From positions 62,001 through 126,000 of the forward strand of contig NZ_VTOX01000013.1 of the NCBI RefSeq assembly GCF_012184415.1: 64,000 nt of DNA, in the 5' to 3' direction. The notes under the pieces are model-generated. The model was not told where the DNA came from. It did not search any database and worked only from the letters and a program-made list of their open reading frames with translations. Position 1 is the stretch's first letter, and each line of letters opens with the position of its first letter. The position numbers were made by a program, and so were the translations under genes. Positions 53,006-60,850 of this stretch are shown here, in pieces. This stretch comes from Ramlibacter lithotrophicus. Lineage in GTDB: Bacteria > Pseudomonadota > Gammaproteobacteria > Burkholderiales > Burkholderiaceae_C.

Positions 53006-53767
53006 ATGCTCGAACTGCTCTCCGACCCGCAGGCGTGGATCGCCTTCGCGACCCTCACGGCGCTCGAACTGGTGCTTGGCATCGACAACATCGTCTTCAT
53101 CTCGATCCTGGTGGACAAGCTGCCGCCCGAGCGGCGCGAATTCGCCCGGCGCGTCGGCCTGTTCATGGCCATGTTCATGCGGCTCGGACTGCTGCTGGTG
53201 CTGGCCTGGATCATCGGCCTCACGGCCCCGCTGTTCACGGTGCCGGGGTGGGGCGAGGAGATCTCGGGCCGCGACCTGATCCTGATCGGCGGCGGCCTGT
53301 TCCTGATCTGGAAGAGCACTGGCGAGATCCACCAGTCGCTCGAGGGCGAGGAAGGCCATGCCTCGTCGGCGGTGAAGGCGACCATGGCCGCGGTGATCCT
53401 GCAGATCATGGTGGTCGACATGGTGTTCTCGCTCGACTCGATCATCACCGCGGTGGGCATGGTCGACGAACTGGCGGTGATGATGGCCGCGGTCATTGCC
53501 TCGGTGGGTTTGATGATGCTGTTCGCCGGGGCCATCGGCCGTTTCGTTTCCGAGCACCCCACGGTGAAGATGCTCGCGCTGTCGTTCCTGGTCGTGGTCG
53601 GCGTGGTGCTCATCGCCGAGGGCTTCGACCATCACGTGCCCAAGGGCTACGTGTACTTCGCGATGGCGTTCTCGGTGGCGGTCGAGATGCTCAACATCCG
53701 CGTGCGCAAGCGTGCCGCGCGGCCGGTCCACCTGCGCCGGGAATACGACGGCGAGCACGGCGCCTGA
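53006..53767 (+). CDS. TerC-family integral membrane protein
   Basis: 253 residues, about seven helices. Starts MLELLSDPQAWIAFATLTAL, then the hallmark ELVLGIDNIVFISILVDKLP with acidic metal-binding residues in the first helix, repeated in VVDMVFSLDSIITAVGMVDE. TerC relatives (Alx, MeeF/MeeY) move manganese, often loading exported metalloenzymes. No yybP-ykoY riboswitch fits the 15-bp gap upstream. Last gene of the plus-strand run, convergent with ppc. Confidence 0.92.
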   Translation: MLELLSDPQAWIAFATLTALELVLGIDNIVFISILVDKLPPERREFARRVGLFMAMFMRLGLLLVLAWIIGLTAPLFTVPGWGEEISGRDLILIGGGLFLIWKSTGEIHQSLEGEEGHASSAVKATMAAVILQIMVVDMVFSLDSIITAVGMVDELAVMMAAVIASVGLMMLFAGAIGRFVSEHPTVKMLALSFLVVVGVVLIAEGFDHHVPKGYVYFAMAFSVAVEMLNIRVRKRAARPVHLRREYDGEHGA

Positions 53768-53805
53768 CTCGGGCCTGACCGCCTCGGGATCGCCCGCGGG
53801 CTGCC

Positions 53806-56649
53806 TCAGCCGGTGTTGCGCAAGGCGGCCGCAATGCCGTTGATCGACAGGTGGATGCCGTGCCGGGCGTGCTCGTCGGCCGAGCCTTCCCGGTAGCGGC
53901 GCACCAGTTCCACCTGCAGGTGGTGCAGCGGGTCGATGTAGGGAAAGCGATGGCGCAGCGACCGCTGCAGCGCCGGGTTCGACGCGAGCCGCTGCTTCTC
54001 GCCGGTGATGGCGGCCAGCGCCTCGGCGGTGCGCTGCCATTCCGCGGCGATCGCCGGAAAGATCCGCTTGCGCAGCCGCGCGTCCGGCACCAGCTCGGAG
54101 TAGCGGGCCGCGAGCGCGAGGTCGCTCTTGGCCAGCACCATGTCCATGTTGGACAGCAGGGCGCGAAAGAACGGCCAGTGCCGGTACATCTTCTGCAGCA
54201 ACGCCACGGCCTGGGCCCGCGTCTGCGCGCCGTCGCCTTGGAGGAACTGCTCCACGGCCGTGCCGAAGCCGTACCACCCCGGCAGCGTCAGCCGGCACTG
54301 CCCCCAGCTGAAGCTCCAGGGAATCGCCCGCAGGTCCTCGATCCGCCGCGATGGCTTGCGGGCCGCCGGACGCGAGCCGATGTTCAGCTCGGCGATCTCG
54401 CGGATCGGCGTGGCGCCGAAGAAGTAGTCGGTGAAGCCGGGCGTGTCGTACACCAGCGTGCGGTACGCGGCCATGCTGGCGACCGACAGCTTTTCGGCGG
54501 CGGCCAGGAAGGACCTGGGCGCCGGCTTGGCCGGCTGCAGCAAGGTGGCTTCCAGGGTCGCCGCGACCAGCGTTTCGAGGTTGCGCCGGCCGATCTCGGG
54601 GTTGGCGTACTTGGAGCCGATCACCTCGCCCTGTTCGGTGAGGCGGATCTGGCCGCGCACGGTGCCTGGCGGCTGCGCCAGGATCGCCTGGTAGCTCGGC
54701 CCGCCGCCGCGTCCCACGGTGCCGCCGCGTCCGTGGAACATGCGCAGGCGGATGGTCACCGGGCCGACGGTGGCACCTTTGCCGGTCGCCCCCGGGCCGC
54801 GGCTGGCCATCTCGTCGAACAGCTGGACCAGGGCGCTGCCGGTCCGGAACAGCTCCCAGTTGCTGGTGAAGATGCCGCCGTCCTTGTTGCTGTCGCTGTA
54901 GCCCAGCATGACGTCCTGCTCGCCGCCCGAGCGCTGCACCAGCCGGGCGATGCCGGGGAGCGAATAGAACTCGCGCAGGATCGTCGCGGCGTTGCGCAGG
55001 TCCTGGATGGTCTCGAACAGCGGCACCACGATCAGCTCGGCCACGGCCTGCTGGTCGATCGTGCCGCGCACCAGGCCCACTTCCTTCTGCAGCAGCAGCA
55101 CCTCCAGCAGGTCGCTGGCGGTCTCGGTGTGGCTGATGATGTAGTGGCGGATGGCATCGCGGCCGAACTGCTCGCGCAGCCGGCGCGCCGTCTCGAAGAC
55201 GGCGAGTTCGCCCTGCGCGTGGTCCGAATACTGCGCGCCGATGACGCGCAGCGGCCGGGCGTCGGCCAGCAGGCGCAGCAGCAGGTCCCGCCGGGCCTCT
55301 TCCGGCAGCGCGGCGTAGTCCGGTTCCACGCGCGCCACCGCCAGCAGTTCCGCCAGCACCGCCTCGTGCTGGTCCGAGTTCTGCCGCAGGTCCACCGTCG
55401 CCAGGTGGAAGCCGAACACCTCCACCGCCCGCATCAGCGGGTGCAGCCGCTGCTGCATGAGCGCCGCGCCGTGGTGCAGGCGCAGCGATGCCTCGATCGT
55501 GCGCAGGTCGGCGAGGAAGTCCTCGGCTCGGGCGTACGGGTTCTGCGGCGGCACCGCGTGGCGCGCCGCCTCGCCGCCCGTGAATTCCCTCAGCGTCGCG
55601 GCCAGGCGCGAGTACATGCCCGCCAGCGCGCGGCGGTAGGGTTCGTCGCGCCGGTGCTCGTTCGTGTCGGGGGAGCTGTCGGCGAGCGCCGCCATCTCCG
55701 GCGTGACCTCGACCAGCACCGATGACAGGGACAGCTCGCCGCCGAGGTAGTGGACCTCGGTCAGGTAGTGCCGCAGCGCCACTTCGCACTGGCGCTGCAA
55801 CGCGTATTCGAGGGCGCGGGCGCCCACGTTCGGGTTGCCGTCGCGGTCGCCGCCGATCCACTGGCCCATGCGCAGGCAGTTCGCCACCGGCTGCTGGCCG
55901 AGCTCGCGCTCGAGCCCGGCGTACAGCCTGGGGATTTCGCGCAGGAACGTCGCCTCGTAATAGCTCAGCGCGTTCTCGACCTCGTCTTCTACCGTCAGCC
56001 TGGTGAAGCGCAGCAGCCGCGTCTGCCACAGCTGCAGGACGCGGGCCCGCAGCTGCGCCTCGTTGGCGGCCAGTTCGCGCGGGGCCAGCGCATCCCTGGG
56101 CTGGGCACGGGCGCGGATCTCGTCGCGCTGTGCCAGCAGGCGGGCGATGTCGCGCTCGGCGTCCAGGATGCTCTTGCGCTGCACCTCGGTCGGATGCGCG
56201 GTGAGCACCGGCGAGATGTGGCTGTGCGCCAGCGTCTGCGAAATCATCCGCGGCGAGATGCCGGCCCAGCGCAGCCGCGCCAGCGCCACCTCGATGCTGC
56301 CGTCCTGCGCGTCGCCGGCGCGCTCGTGCACCTCGCGCCGCCGGATGTGGTGGCGGTCCTCGGCCAGGTTCGCCAGGTGGCTGAAATAGGTGAAGGCCCG
56401 GATGACGCTCACGGCCTGCGCACCGGACAGCGACTTGAGCAGGCTCTTCAGCGCCTTGTCGGCCTCGTGGTCGGCGTCGCGGCGGAACGCCACCGAGAGC
56501 TTGCGGATGCGTTCGACCAGTTCGAAGGCCGCGGCGCCTTCCTGCTCGCGGACGGTGTCGCCCAGGATGCGCCCGAGCAGGCGGATGTCTTCCCGCAGCG
56601 GGCGTTCGTTGTCCTTGGCGCGGCGCGCCGGTGCGGGAGTCTCGGGCAT
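53806..56649 (-). CDS. ppc: phosphoenolpyruvate carboxylase
   Basis: 947 residues from ATG 56649 (MPETPAPARRAKDNERPLRE). Anaplerotic fixation of bicarbonate onto PEP to give oxaloacetate. Catalytic His in ISPVLTAHPTEVQRKSILDA, RMGQWIGGDRDGNPNVGA, VMLGYSDSNKDGGIFTSNWE, the glycine loop MFHGRGGTVGRGGGPSYQAI and RAIPWSFSWGQCRLTLPGWY. The C-terminus SINGIAAALRNTG keeps the conserved NTG end. Divergent from hemC; hairpin-forming DNA lies between them. Confidence 0.97.
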   Translation of the reverse strand: MPETPAPARRAKDNERPLREDIRLLGRILGDTVREQEGAAAFELVERIRKLSVAFRRDADHEADKALKSLLKSLSGAQAVSVIRAFTYFSHLANLAEDRHHIRRREVHERAGDAQDGSIEVALARLRWAGISPRMISQTLAHSHISPVLTAHPTEVQRKSILDAERDIARLLAQRDEIRARAQPRDALAPRELAANEAQLRARVLQLWQTRLLRFTRLTVEDEVENALSYYEATFLREIPRLYAGLERELGQQPVANCLRMGQWIGGDRDGNPNVGARALEYALQRQCEVALRHYLTEVHYLGGELSLSSVLVEVTPEMAALADSSPDTNEHRRDEPYRRALAGMYSRLAATLREFTGGEAARHAVPPQNPYARAEDFLADLRTIEASLRLHHGAALMQQRLHPLMRAVEVFGFHLATVDLRQNSDQHEAVLAELLAVARVEPDYAALPEEARRDLLLRLLADARPLRVIGAQYSDHAQGELAVFETARRLREQFGRDAIRHYIISHTETASDLLEVLLLQKEVGLVRGTIDQQAVAELIVVPLFETIQDLRNAATILREFYSLPGIARLVQRSGGEQDVMLGYSDSNKDGGIFTSNWELFRTGSALVQLFDEMASRGPGATGKGATVGPVTIRLRMFHGRGGTVGRGGGPSYQAILAQPPGTVRGQIRLTEQGEVIGSKYANPEIGRRNLETLVAATLEATLLQPAKPAPRSFLAAAEKLSVASMAAYRTLVYDTPGFTDYFFGATPIREIAELNIGSRPAARKPSRRIEDLRAIPWSFSWGQCRLTLPGWYGFGTAVEQFLQGDGAQTRAQAVALLQKMYRHWPFFRALLSNMDMVLAKSDLALAARYSELVPDARLRKRIFPAIAAEWQRTAEALAAITGEKQRLASNPALQRSLRHRFPYIDPLHHLQVELVRRYREGSADEHARHGIHLSINGIAAALRNTG

Positions 56650-56669
56650 GGGCGGGGTGGCTCTCGGGG

Positions 56670-56688
56670 CTGCCCATTTTTTGGGCAG
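56670..56688. promoter_or_regulatory. hairpin and palindrome in the ppc-hemC divergent region
   Basis: CTGCCCA (56670-56676) and TGGGCAG (56682-56688) form a 7-bp stem around a T-rich loop, 21 bp upstream of the ppc start; just beyond, ATGCTAGCAT is a perfect 10-bp palindrome (about 56694-56703). Either could be an operator or leader structure affecting ppc or hemC. Confidence 0.35.
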
Positions 56689-56738
56689 TGCGCATGCTAG
56701 CATCGACCTTCCCCCGAAGATCGACAACAGGCAAGACC

Positions 56739-57641
56739 GTGAGCAAACTCGTGATCGCCACCCGCGAAAGCCGCCTCGCGCTGTGGCAGGCTGAACATGT
56801 GAAGGCGCTGCTCGAGCAGCGTGGCCACGAGGTCTCGCTGCTGGGGATGACCACCAAGGGCGACCAGATCCTCGACCGCAGCCTGAGCAAGGTCGGCGGC
56901 AAGGGCCTCTTCGTCAAGGAACTCGAAACGGCCCTGGAGCAGGGGCAGGCGGACCTGGCGGTGCACTCGCTCAAGGACGTGCCGATGGACCTGCCGGAAG
57001 GCTTCGCGCTGGCCTGCGTCATGGAGCGCGAGGATCCGCGCGACGCCTTCGTGTCGCCGCGCTACGCCTGTGTCGACGACCTTCCGCAGGGAGCGATCGT
57101 CGGCACGTCCAGCCTGCGCCGCGTCGTCCTGCTGCAATCGCTGCGTCCGGACCTCAGGATCGAGCCGCTGCGCGGCAACCTCGACACCCGGCTGCGCAAG
57201 CTGGACGAAGGCAATTACGACGGCATCGTGCTGGCGGCGGCGGGTCTCAAGCGCCTGGGCCTGGGCCCGCGCATCCGCCAGGTCTTCGAACCGGAACAGA
57301 TGCTGCCGGCCGCCGGCCAGGGTGCCCTGGGCATCGAGGTGCGAGCCGGCCGGCAGGACGTGATCGACGCGCTGGCGCCGCTCGCCCACCAGACGACCTG
57401 GCTCGCCGTGGCGGCCGAGCGGGCGGTGAGCCGAGCCATGGGCGGCAGTTGTTCGATGCCGCTGGCGGCCTATGCCACGGTGGCCGGCGAATACCTGCAG
57501 CTGCGCGCCGCCTGGGGCGACCCCGACGGCAAGGTGCCTCTGGTGCGGGCCCAGTCGGCGGCGGCGATCGCCGACCTGGACAGCGCGGCCCGGCTCGGCA
57601 CCGGAGTGGCGGCGCAGTTGCGCGCGGGCGGCGCGCGGTAG
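56739..57641 (+). CDS. hemC: porphobilinogen deaminase (hydroxymethylbilane synthase)
   Basis: 300 residues from GTG 56739 (VSKLVIATRESRLALWQAEH); an in-frame ATG at 56694 would add 15 residues without homology. Joins four porphobilinogens. KVGGKGLFVKELETALEQGQ, ADLAVHSLKDVPMDLPEGF, GTSSLRRVVLLQSLRPDLRI, PLRGNLDTRLRKLDEG and the cofactor Cys in MGGSCSMPLAAYA are all present. Start of hemC-hemD-hemX-hemY. Confidence 0.97.
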   Translation: MSKLVIATRESRLALWQAEHVKALLEQRGHEVSLLGMTTKGDQILDRSLSKVGGKGLFVKELETALEQGQADLAVHSLKDVPMDLPEGFALACVMEREDPRDAFVSPRYACVDDLPQGAIVGTSSLRRVVLLQSLRPDLRIEPLRGNLDTRLRKLDEGNYDGIVLAAAGLKRLGLGPRIRQVFEPEQMLPAAGQGALGIEVRAGRQDVIDALAPLAHQTTWLAVAAERAVSRAMGGSCSMPLAAYATVAGEYLQLRAAWGDPDGKVPLVRAQSAAAIADLDSAARLGTGVAAQLRAGGAR

Positions 57642-57650
57642 CGTCGACCC

Positions 57651-58415
57651 GTGCGCGTCTTCGTCACCCGTCCGGAACGCGAGGCGCGGCGCTGGGTCGA
57701 TGAGCTGAGGCTGCGCGGCTTCGATGCGTTGTCCGTGCCGCTCATCGCCATCGCGCCCGTCGCCGATGCCGCGCCGTTGCGCGGCGCGTGGCAGGGCCTT
57801 CCAGCCTGCCGCGCCGCCATGTTCGTGAGCGGCAACGCGGTACGGCATTTCTTCGCGGCTGCGCCCGCTGGAGCCGGCTGGCCGGTCGCGACCAGGGCCT
57901 GGGCCACCGGGGCCGGCACGCTGGGCGCCCTGGTGTCGGCCGGCGTGCCGCGCGAGTGCATAGACGCGCCGGGCGCGGATGCCGTCCAGTTCGACTCCGA
58001 AACCCTCTGGCCGCAGGTGCGCCAGCAGGTGCGCGCGGGCGACCGCGTGCTGATCGTGCGTGGCGGCGACGCGGGCGGCGTGGCCGCCGGGCGCGACTGG
58101 CTCGCCCGCCAGCTGGCGGCGGCCGGCGCGGTCGTCGAGACCGTCGCCTCCTACCGGCGGGCGCCGCCGGTGCTGGACGGAGAGCAGCGTGCCGACGCGC
58201 TCGCCGGCGCGAACGGGGGCGTGTGGCTCTTCAGCAGCTCGGAGGCGATCGGCCACCTGCGCGGCCTGTTTCCCGGCCAGTCGTGGCAAGCGGCACGCGC
58301 CGTCGCCACGCATCCGCGCATCGCGCAGGCCGCGCGCGAGGCCGGCTTCGGTGTTGTTTGCGAGTCACGTCCCTCCGTGGAGGGTGTGACGGCAGTCCTA
58401 GAATCGTTTCAATGA
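57651..58415 (+). CDS. hemD: uroporphyrinogen-III synthase
   Basis: 254 residues, GTG start 9 bp after hemC (VRVFVTRPEREARRWVDELR). Closes hydroxymethylbilane with inversion of ring D. A poorly conserved family; FVSGNAVRHFFAAA, LIVRGGDAGGVAAGRDWLAR, VASYRRAPPVLDGEQ and LFSSSEAIGHLRGLFPGQSW fit its two-lobed fold. Identification rests partly on operon position. Stop overlaps hemX. Confidence 0.92.
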   Translation: MRVFVTRPEREARRWVDELRLRGFDALSVPLIAIAPVADAAPLRGAWQGLPACRAAMFVSGNAVRHFFAAAPAGAGWPVATRAWATGAGTLGALVSAGVPRECIDAPGADAVQFDSETLWPQVRQQVRAGDRVLIVRGGDAGGVAAGRDWLARQLAAAGAVVETVASYRRAPPVLDGEQRADALAGANGGVWLFSSSEAIGHLRGLFPGQSWQAARAVATHPRIAQAAREAGFGVVCESRPSVEGVTAVLESFQ

Positions 58416-59488
58416 GTTCCCCGCCTCCCAGCCCGTCCATCGTCGACAGCCAGGTGCCCGTGGTGGAAATCTCCGAGCCGGTTGCCGCCCCGCCGGCCGG
58501 CAGCGCCGGCGTGGTGGTGGCGCGCGGAATGCTGTACTTCAGCGCGATCCTGGCGGCGCTCGCGCTCGTCGCGAGCGGCCTGCTGTGGCAGAAGCTCGCC
58601 AACATCCAGGAACAGCTCGCCCGCCAGAGCGCCGACGCCGGCAGCAACGCGATCGAGGCGCGCGCGGCCGCACGGCAGGCCCAGGAACTGGCGCGCGACA
58701 CGGCCGCGCGCCTGGCGCTGACCGAAACCCGCCTGTCCGAAGTCTCGCTGCAGCGTTCCCAGCTCGAAGAGCTGATCCAGAGCCTCTCGCGCTCGCGTGA
58801 CGAGAACCTGGTGGTCGACATCGAATCCGGCCTTCGGCTCGCGCAGCAGCAGGCGCAGCTCACCGGCAGCGCCGAACCCCTGCTGGCTGCCCTGCGCAGC
58901 GCCGACCAGCGCCTGGAGCGATCGGGGCAGCCGCGGCTGTCGCGAGCCCGGGCGGCGATCGCGCGCGACATGGACCGCGTCCGCGCGGCGAGCGTGTCGG
59001 ACGTCCCGGGGCTGCTGGTCAAGCTCGACGAACTGGCGCGGCTGGCGGACGACCTGCCGCTCGCGAACACCGTGGGGCCGCAGGCGACGGCCCCGGCCGC
59101 GCCCCGCAAGCGGCCCGCGCCGCCGGCCTGGTGGGAGCGCGCGCTGGCCGAGGTGCGCGAGGAAGCGCGCAACCTGCTGCGCGTGAGCCGCATCGACGAG
59201 CCCGAGGCGATGCTGCTCGCGCCGGAGCAGGCGTTCTTCGTGCGCGAGAACCTCAAGCTGAAGCTGCTGAACGCGCGGCTGGGCCTGCTGGCGCGGCAGA
59301 CCGAGGCCGCCCGGGCCGACGTCGCGGGCGCGGCGCTGGCGCTGCGCAAGTACTTCGATCCGTCGTCGCGCCGCACGCAGGCCGCGGTGAGCCTGCTCCA
59401 GCAGGTGCAAGGGCAGTTGCGCACGGTGGAACTGCCGCGCATCGACGAATCACTGGCGGTCCTGGCGACGACCGCCGCGGGAAGGTAG
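58412..59488 (+). CDS. hemX: HemX-like membrane-anchored protein
   Basis: 358 residues, ATG overlapping the hemD stop (ATGA). One transmembrane helix (ARGMLYFSAILAALALVASG, about residues 36-60), then a long heptad-type coiled coil (about 62-135, IQEQLARQSADAGSNAIEAR) and a helical domain with LLRVSRIDEPEAMLLAPEQA and FFVRENLKLKLLNARLGLLA, the conserved HemX block. Often labelled uroporphyrinogen-III methyltransferase, but no methyltransferase motif is visible. Ala-rich. Confidence 0.88.
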   Translation: MSSPPPSPSIVDSQVPVVEISEPVAAPPAGSAGVVVARGMLYFSAILAALALVASGLLWQKLANIQEQLARQSADAGSNAIEARAAARQAQELARDTAARLALTETRLSEVSLQRSQLEELIQSLSRSRDENLVVDIESGLRLAQQQAQLTGSAEPLLAALRSADQRLERSGQPRLSRARAAIARDMDRVRAASVSDVPGLLVKLDELARLADDLPLANTVGPQATAPAAPRKRPAPPAWWERALAEVREEARNLLRVSRIDEPEAMLLAPEQAFFVRENLKLKLLNARLGLLARQTEAARADVAGAALALRKYFDPSSRRTQAAVSLLQQVQGQLRTVELPRIDESLAVLATTAAGR

Positions 59489-59494
59489 TCCGCA

Positions 59495-60748
59495 GTGCGA
59501 GCCGCATTGTGGCTGCTGGCCCTGTTCGCCGTCGCGGTCGCGATCGCGCTGTTCGCCGGCAACAACCAGGGCACGGTGACGCTGTTCTGGCCGCCGTACC
59601 GCGTCGATCTCTCGTTGAACCTGGTGGTGCTGCTGCTGGTCCTGGCCTTCGCCTTCCTGCACGCGGCGTTCCGCGCGCTGGCGGCGCTGTTCGACCTGCC
59701 GCGGCAGGCGCTGCGCTGGCGGGCCCAGCAGAAGGAACGCGCCGTCCACGCGTCCCTGCTCGATGCGATCTCCCACCTGCTCGCCGGCCGCTTCATCCGC
59801 GCCCGCAAGGCGGCCGAGATGTCGCTCGCGCAGGAGAAGTCCCTGAGCGCGGCGGAGCAGAAGCTCGCGAACGCGGCCCAGATCCGCGCGATCGCGCACC
59901 TGCTCGCCGCCGAAAGCGCGCAGGCGCTGCAGGACCGCGCCGCGCGCGATGAACACCTGCAGCAGGCGCTGGTCCACGCCCCGGTGCGCGAAGCGCAGGA
60001 GACGCGCGAGGGCGCGCTGATGCGCGCGGCGCGCTGGGCGTTGCAGGACCGCGACCCGGAAGGCGCGATGACCTGGCTCAAGGGTCTGTCGCAGGGCGCC
60101 GCGCGGCGCACGCTGGCCCTGCGCATCCGGCTCAAGGCGGCGCGCCTGTCGCGCCACACGGGCGAGGCGCTGGAGACGGCGCGGCTGCTCGCGAAGCACC
60201 GTGCGTTTTCGCCGGACGCCGCCCACAGCATCGTGCGGGGGCTGGCGGTGGACCTGCTGAACGACGCCCACGACGTCCCGCAGCTGCAGCGCGCCTGGGA
60301 ATCGTTGGAGCCGGCGGAACGGCTGATGCCCGAACTCGCCATCCACGCCGCGCAGCGGCTGGCGGCGCTCGGCGGCGACCCGCACCTGGCGCGCGAGTGG
60401 CTGCTGCCGGCCTGGGAGCAGCAGGCGCAGCTCGACGACCCCCTGAAGGTCAAGCTGGTGAACGCGCTGGAGGAGGGGCTGGAGACGATCGACGCCGATT
60501 GGCTCGCCCGCATCGAGGCCGCGCACCGCGAGAACCCGCGCGACGCGACGCTGCAGTACCTGGCCGCGGTGGCGTGCGTCAAGCGCCAGCTGTGGGGCAA
60601 GGCGCAGCAGCTCATGGGCCAGGCGGCGATCAGCCTGCGCGACCCGGTCCTGCACCGCAACGCGTGGCGCGTGCTGGCGCTGCTGGCGGAGGAGCGCGGC
60701 GATCAGCCCGCGGCCGAACAGGCCTGGAAGCGCGCGGCGAGCGCCTGA
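59495..60748 (+). CDS. hemY: HemY-like TPR membrane protein
   Basis: 417 residues, GTG start. Two N-terminal membrane helices (LWLLALFAVAVAIALFAGNN and LSLNLVVLLLVLAFAFLHAA) followed by a helical repeat region of TPR type (LLAGRFIRARKAAEMSLAQE to the C-terminus). GNNQGTVTLFWPPYRVDLSL is the conserved HemY_N block. Protein of unknown exact role, always linked to hemCDX in proteobacteria; not the protoporphyrinogen oxidase of Bacillus. Convergent with rne. Confidence 0.92.
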   Translation: MRAALWLLALFAVAVAIALFAGNNQGTVTLFWPPYRVDLSLNLVVLLLVLAFAFLHAAFRALAALFDLPRQALRWRAQQKERAVHASLLDAISHLLAGRFIRARKAAEMSLAQEKSLSAAEQKLANAAQIRAIAHLLAAESAQALQDRAARDEHLQQALVHAPVREAQETREGALMRAARWALQDRDPEGAMTWLKGLSQGAARRTLALRIRLKAARLSRHTGEALETARLLAKHRAFSPDAAHSIVRGLAVDLLNDAHDVPQLQRAWESLEPAERLMPELAIHAAQRLAALGGDPHLAREWLLPAWEQQAQLDDPLKVKLVNALEEGLETIDADWLARIEAAHRENPRDATLQYLAAVACVKRQLWGKAQQLMGQAAISLRDPVLHRNAWRVLALLAEERGDQPAAEQAWKRAASA

Positions 60749-60776
60749 AGGCGGCAGGAAGCGGAAGCGGGCAGCC

Positions 60777-60800
60777 GACGCAGAAGCCGGCTTCTGCGTC
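60777..60800. terminator. perfect 24-bp palindrome between hemY and rne
   Basis: GACGCAGAAG-CCGG-CTTCTGCGTC: a perfect 10-bp stem with a self-complementary CCGG centre, 29 bp after the hemY stop and 50 bp after the rne stop. No U-run on either side. Its position between two convergent genes suggests a bidirectional terminator or RNA 3'-end stabiliser. Confidence 0.5.
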
Positions 60801-60823
60801 CCGGCTGTTGGATTACCTGACGC

Positions 60824-60843
60824 GAGGCGCCCGAAAGCGCCTC
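60824..60843 (-). terminator. short stem-loop just after rne
   Basis: GAGGCGC / GCGCCTC, 7-bp perfect stem with a 6-base loop, 7 bp past the rne stop codon. Minus strand shows no U-run. Likely part of the rne 3' end together with the longer palindrome at 60777. Confidence 0.4.
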
Positions 60844-60850
60844 CCATCCA

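Noticed and set aside
52985..53010. yybP-ykoY manganese riboswitch before terC
   Set aside because: Only 15 bp separate the permease stop from the terC start, which cannot hold the riboswitch; terC is simply downstream in the operon.
51710..57022. A very long minus-strand open frame (about 1770 codons) across the permease, terC, ppc and hemC region
   Set aside because: It is an artefact of high GC with few stop codons; the translation has no family motifs and is Arg/Pro/Gly/His-rich, while ppc, terC and hemC in other frames are complete and conserved.
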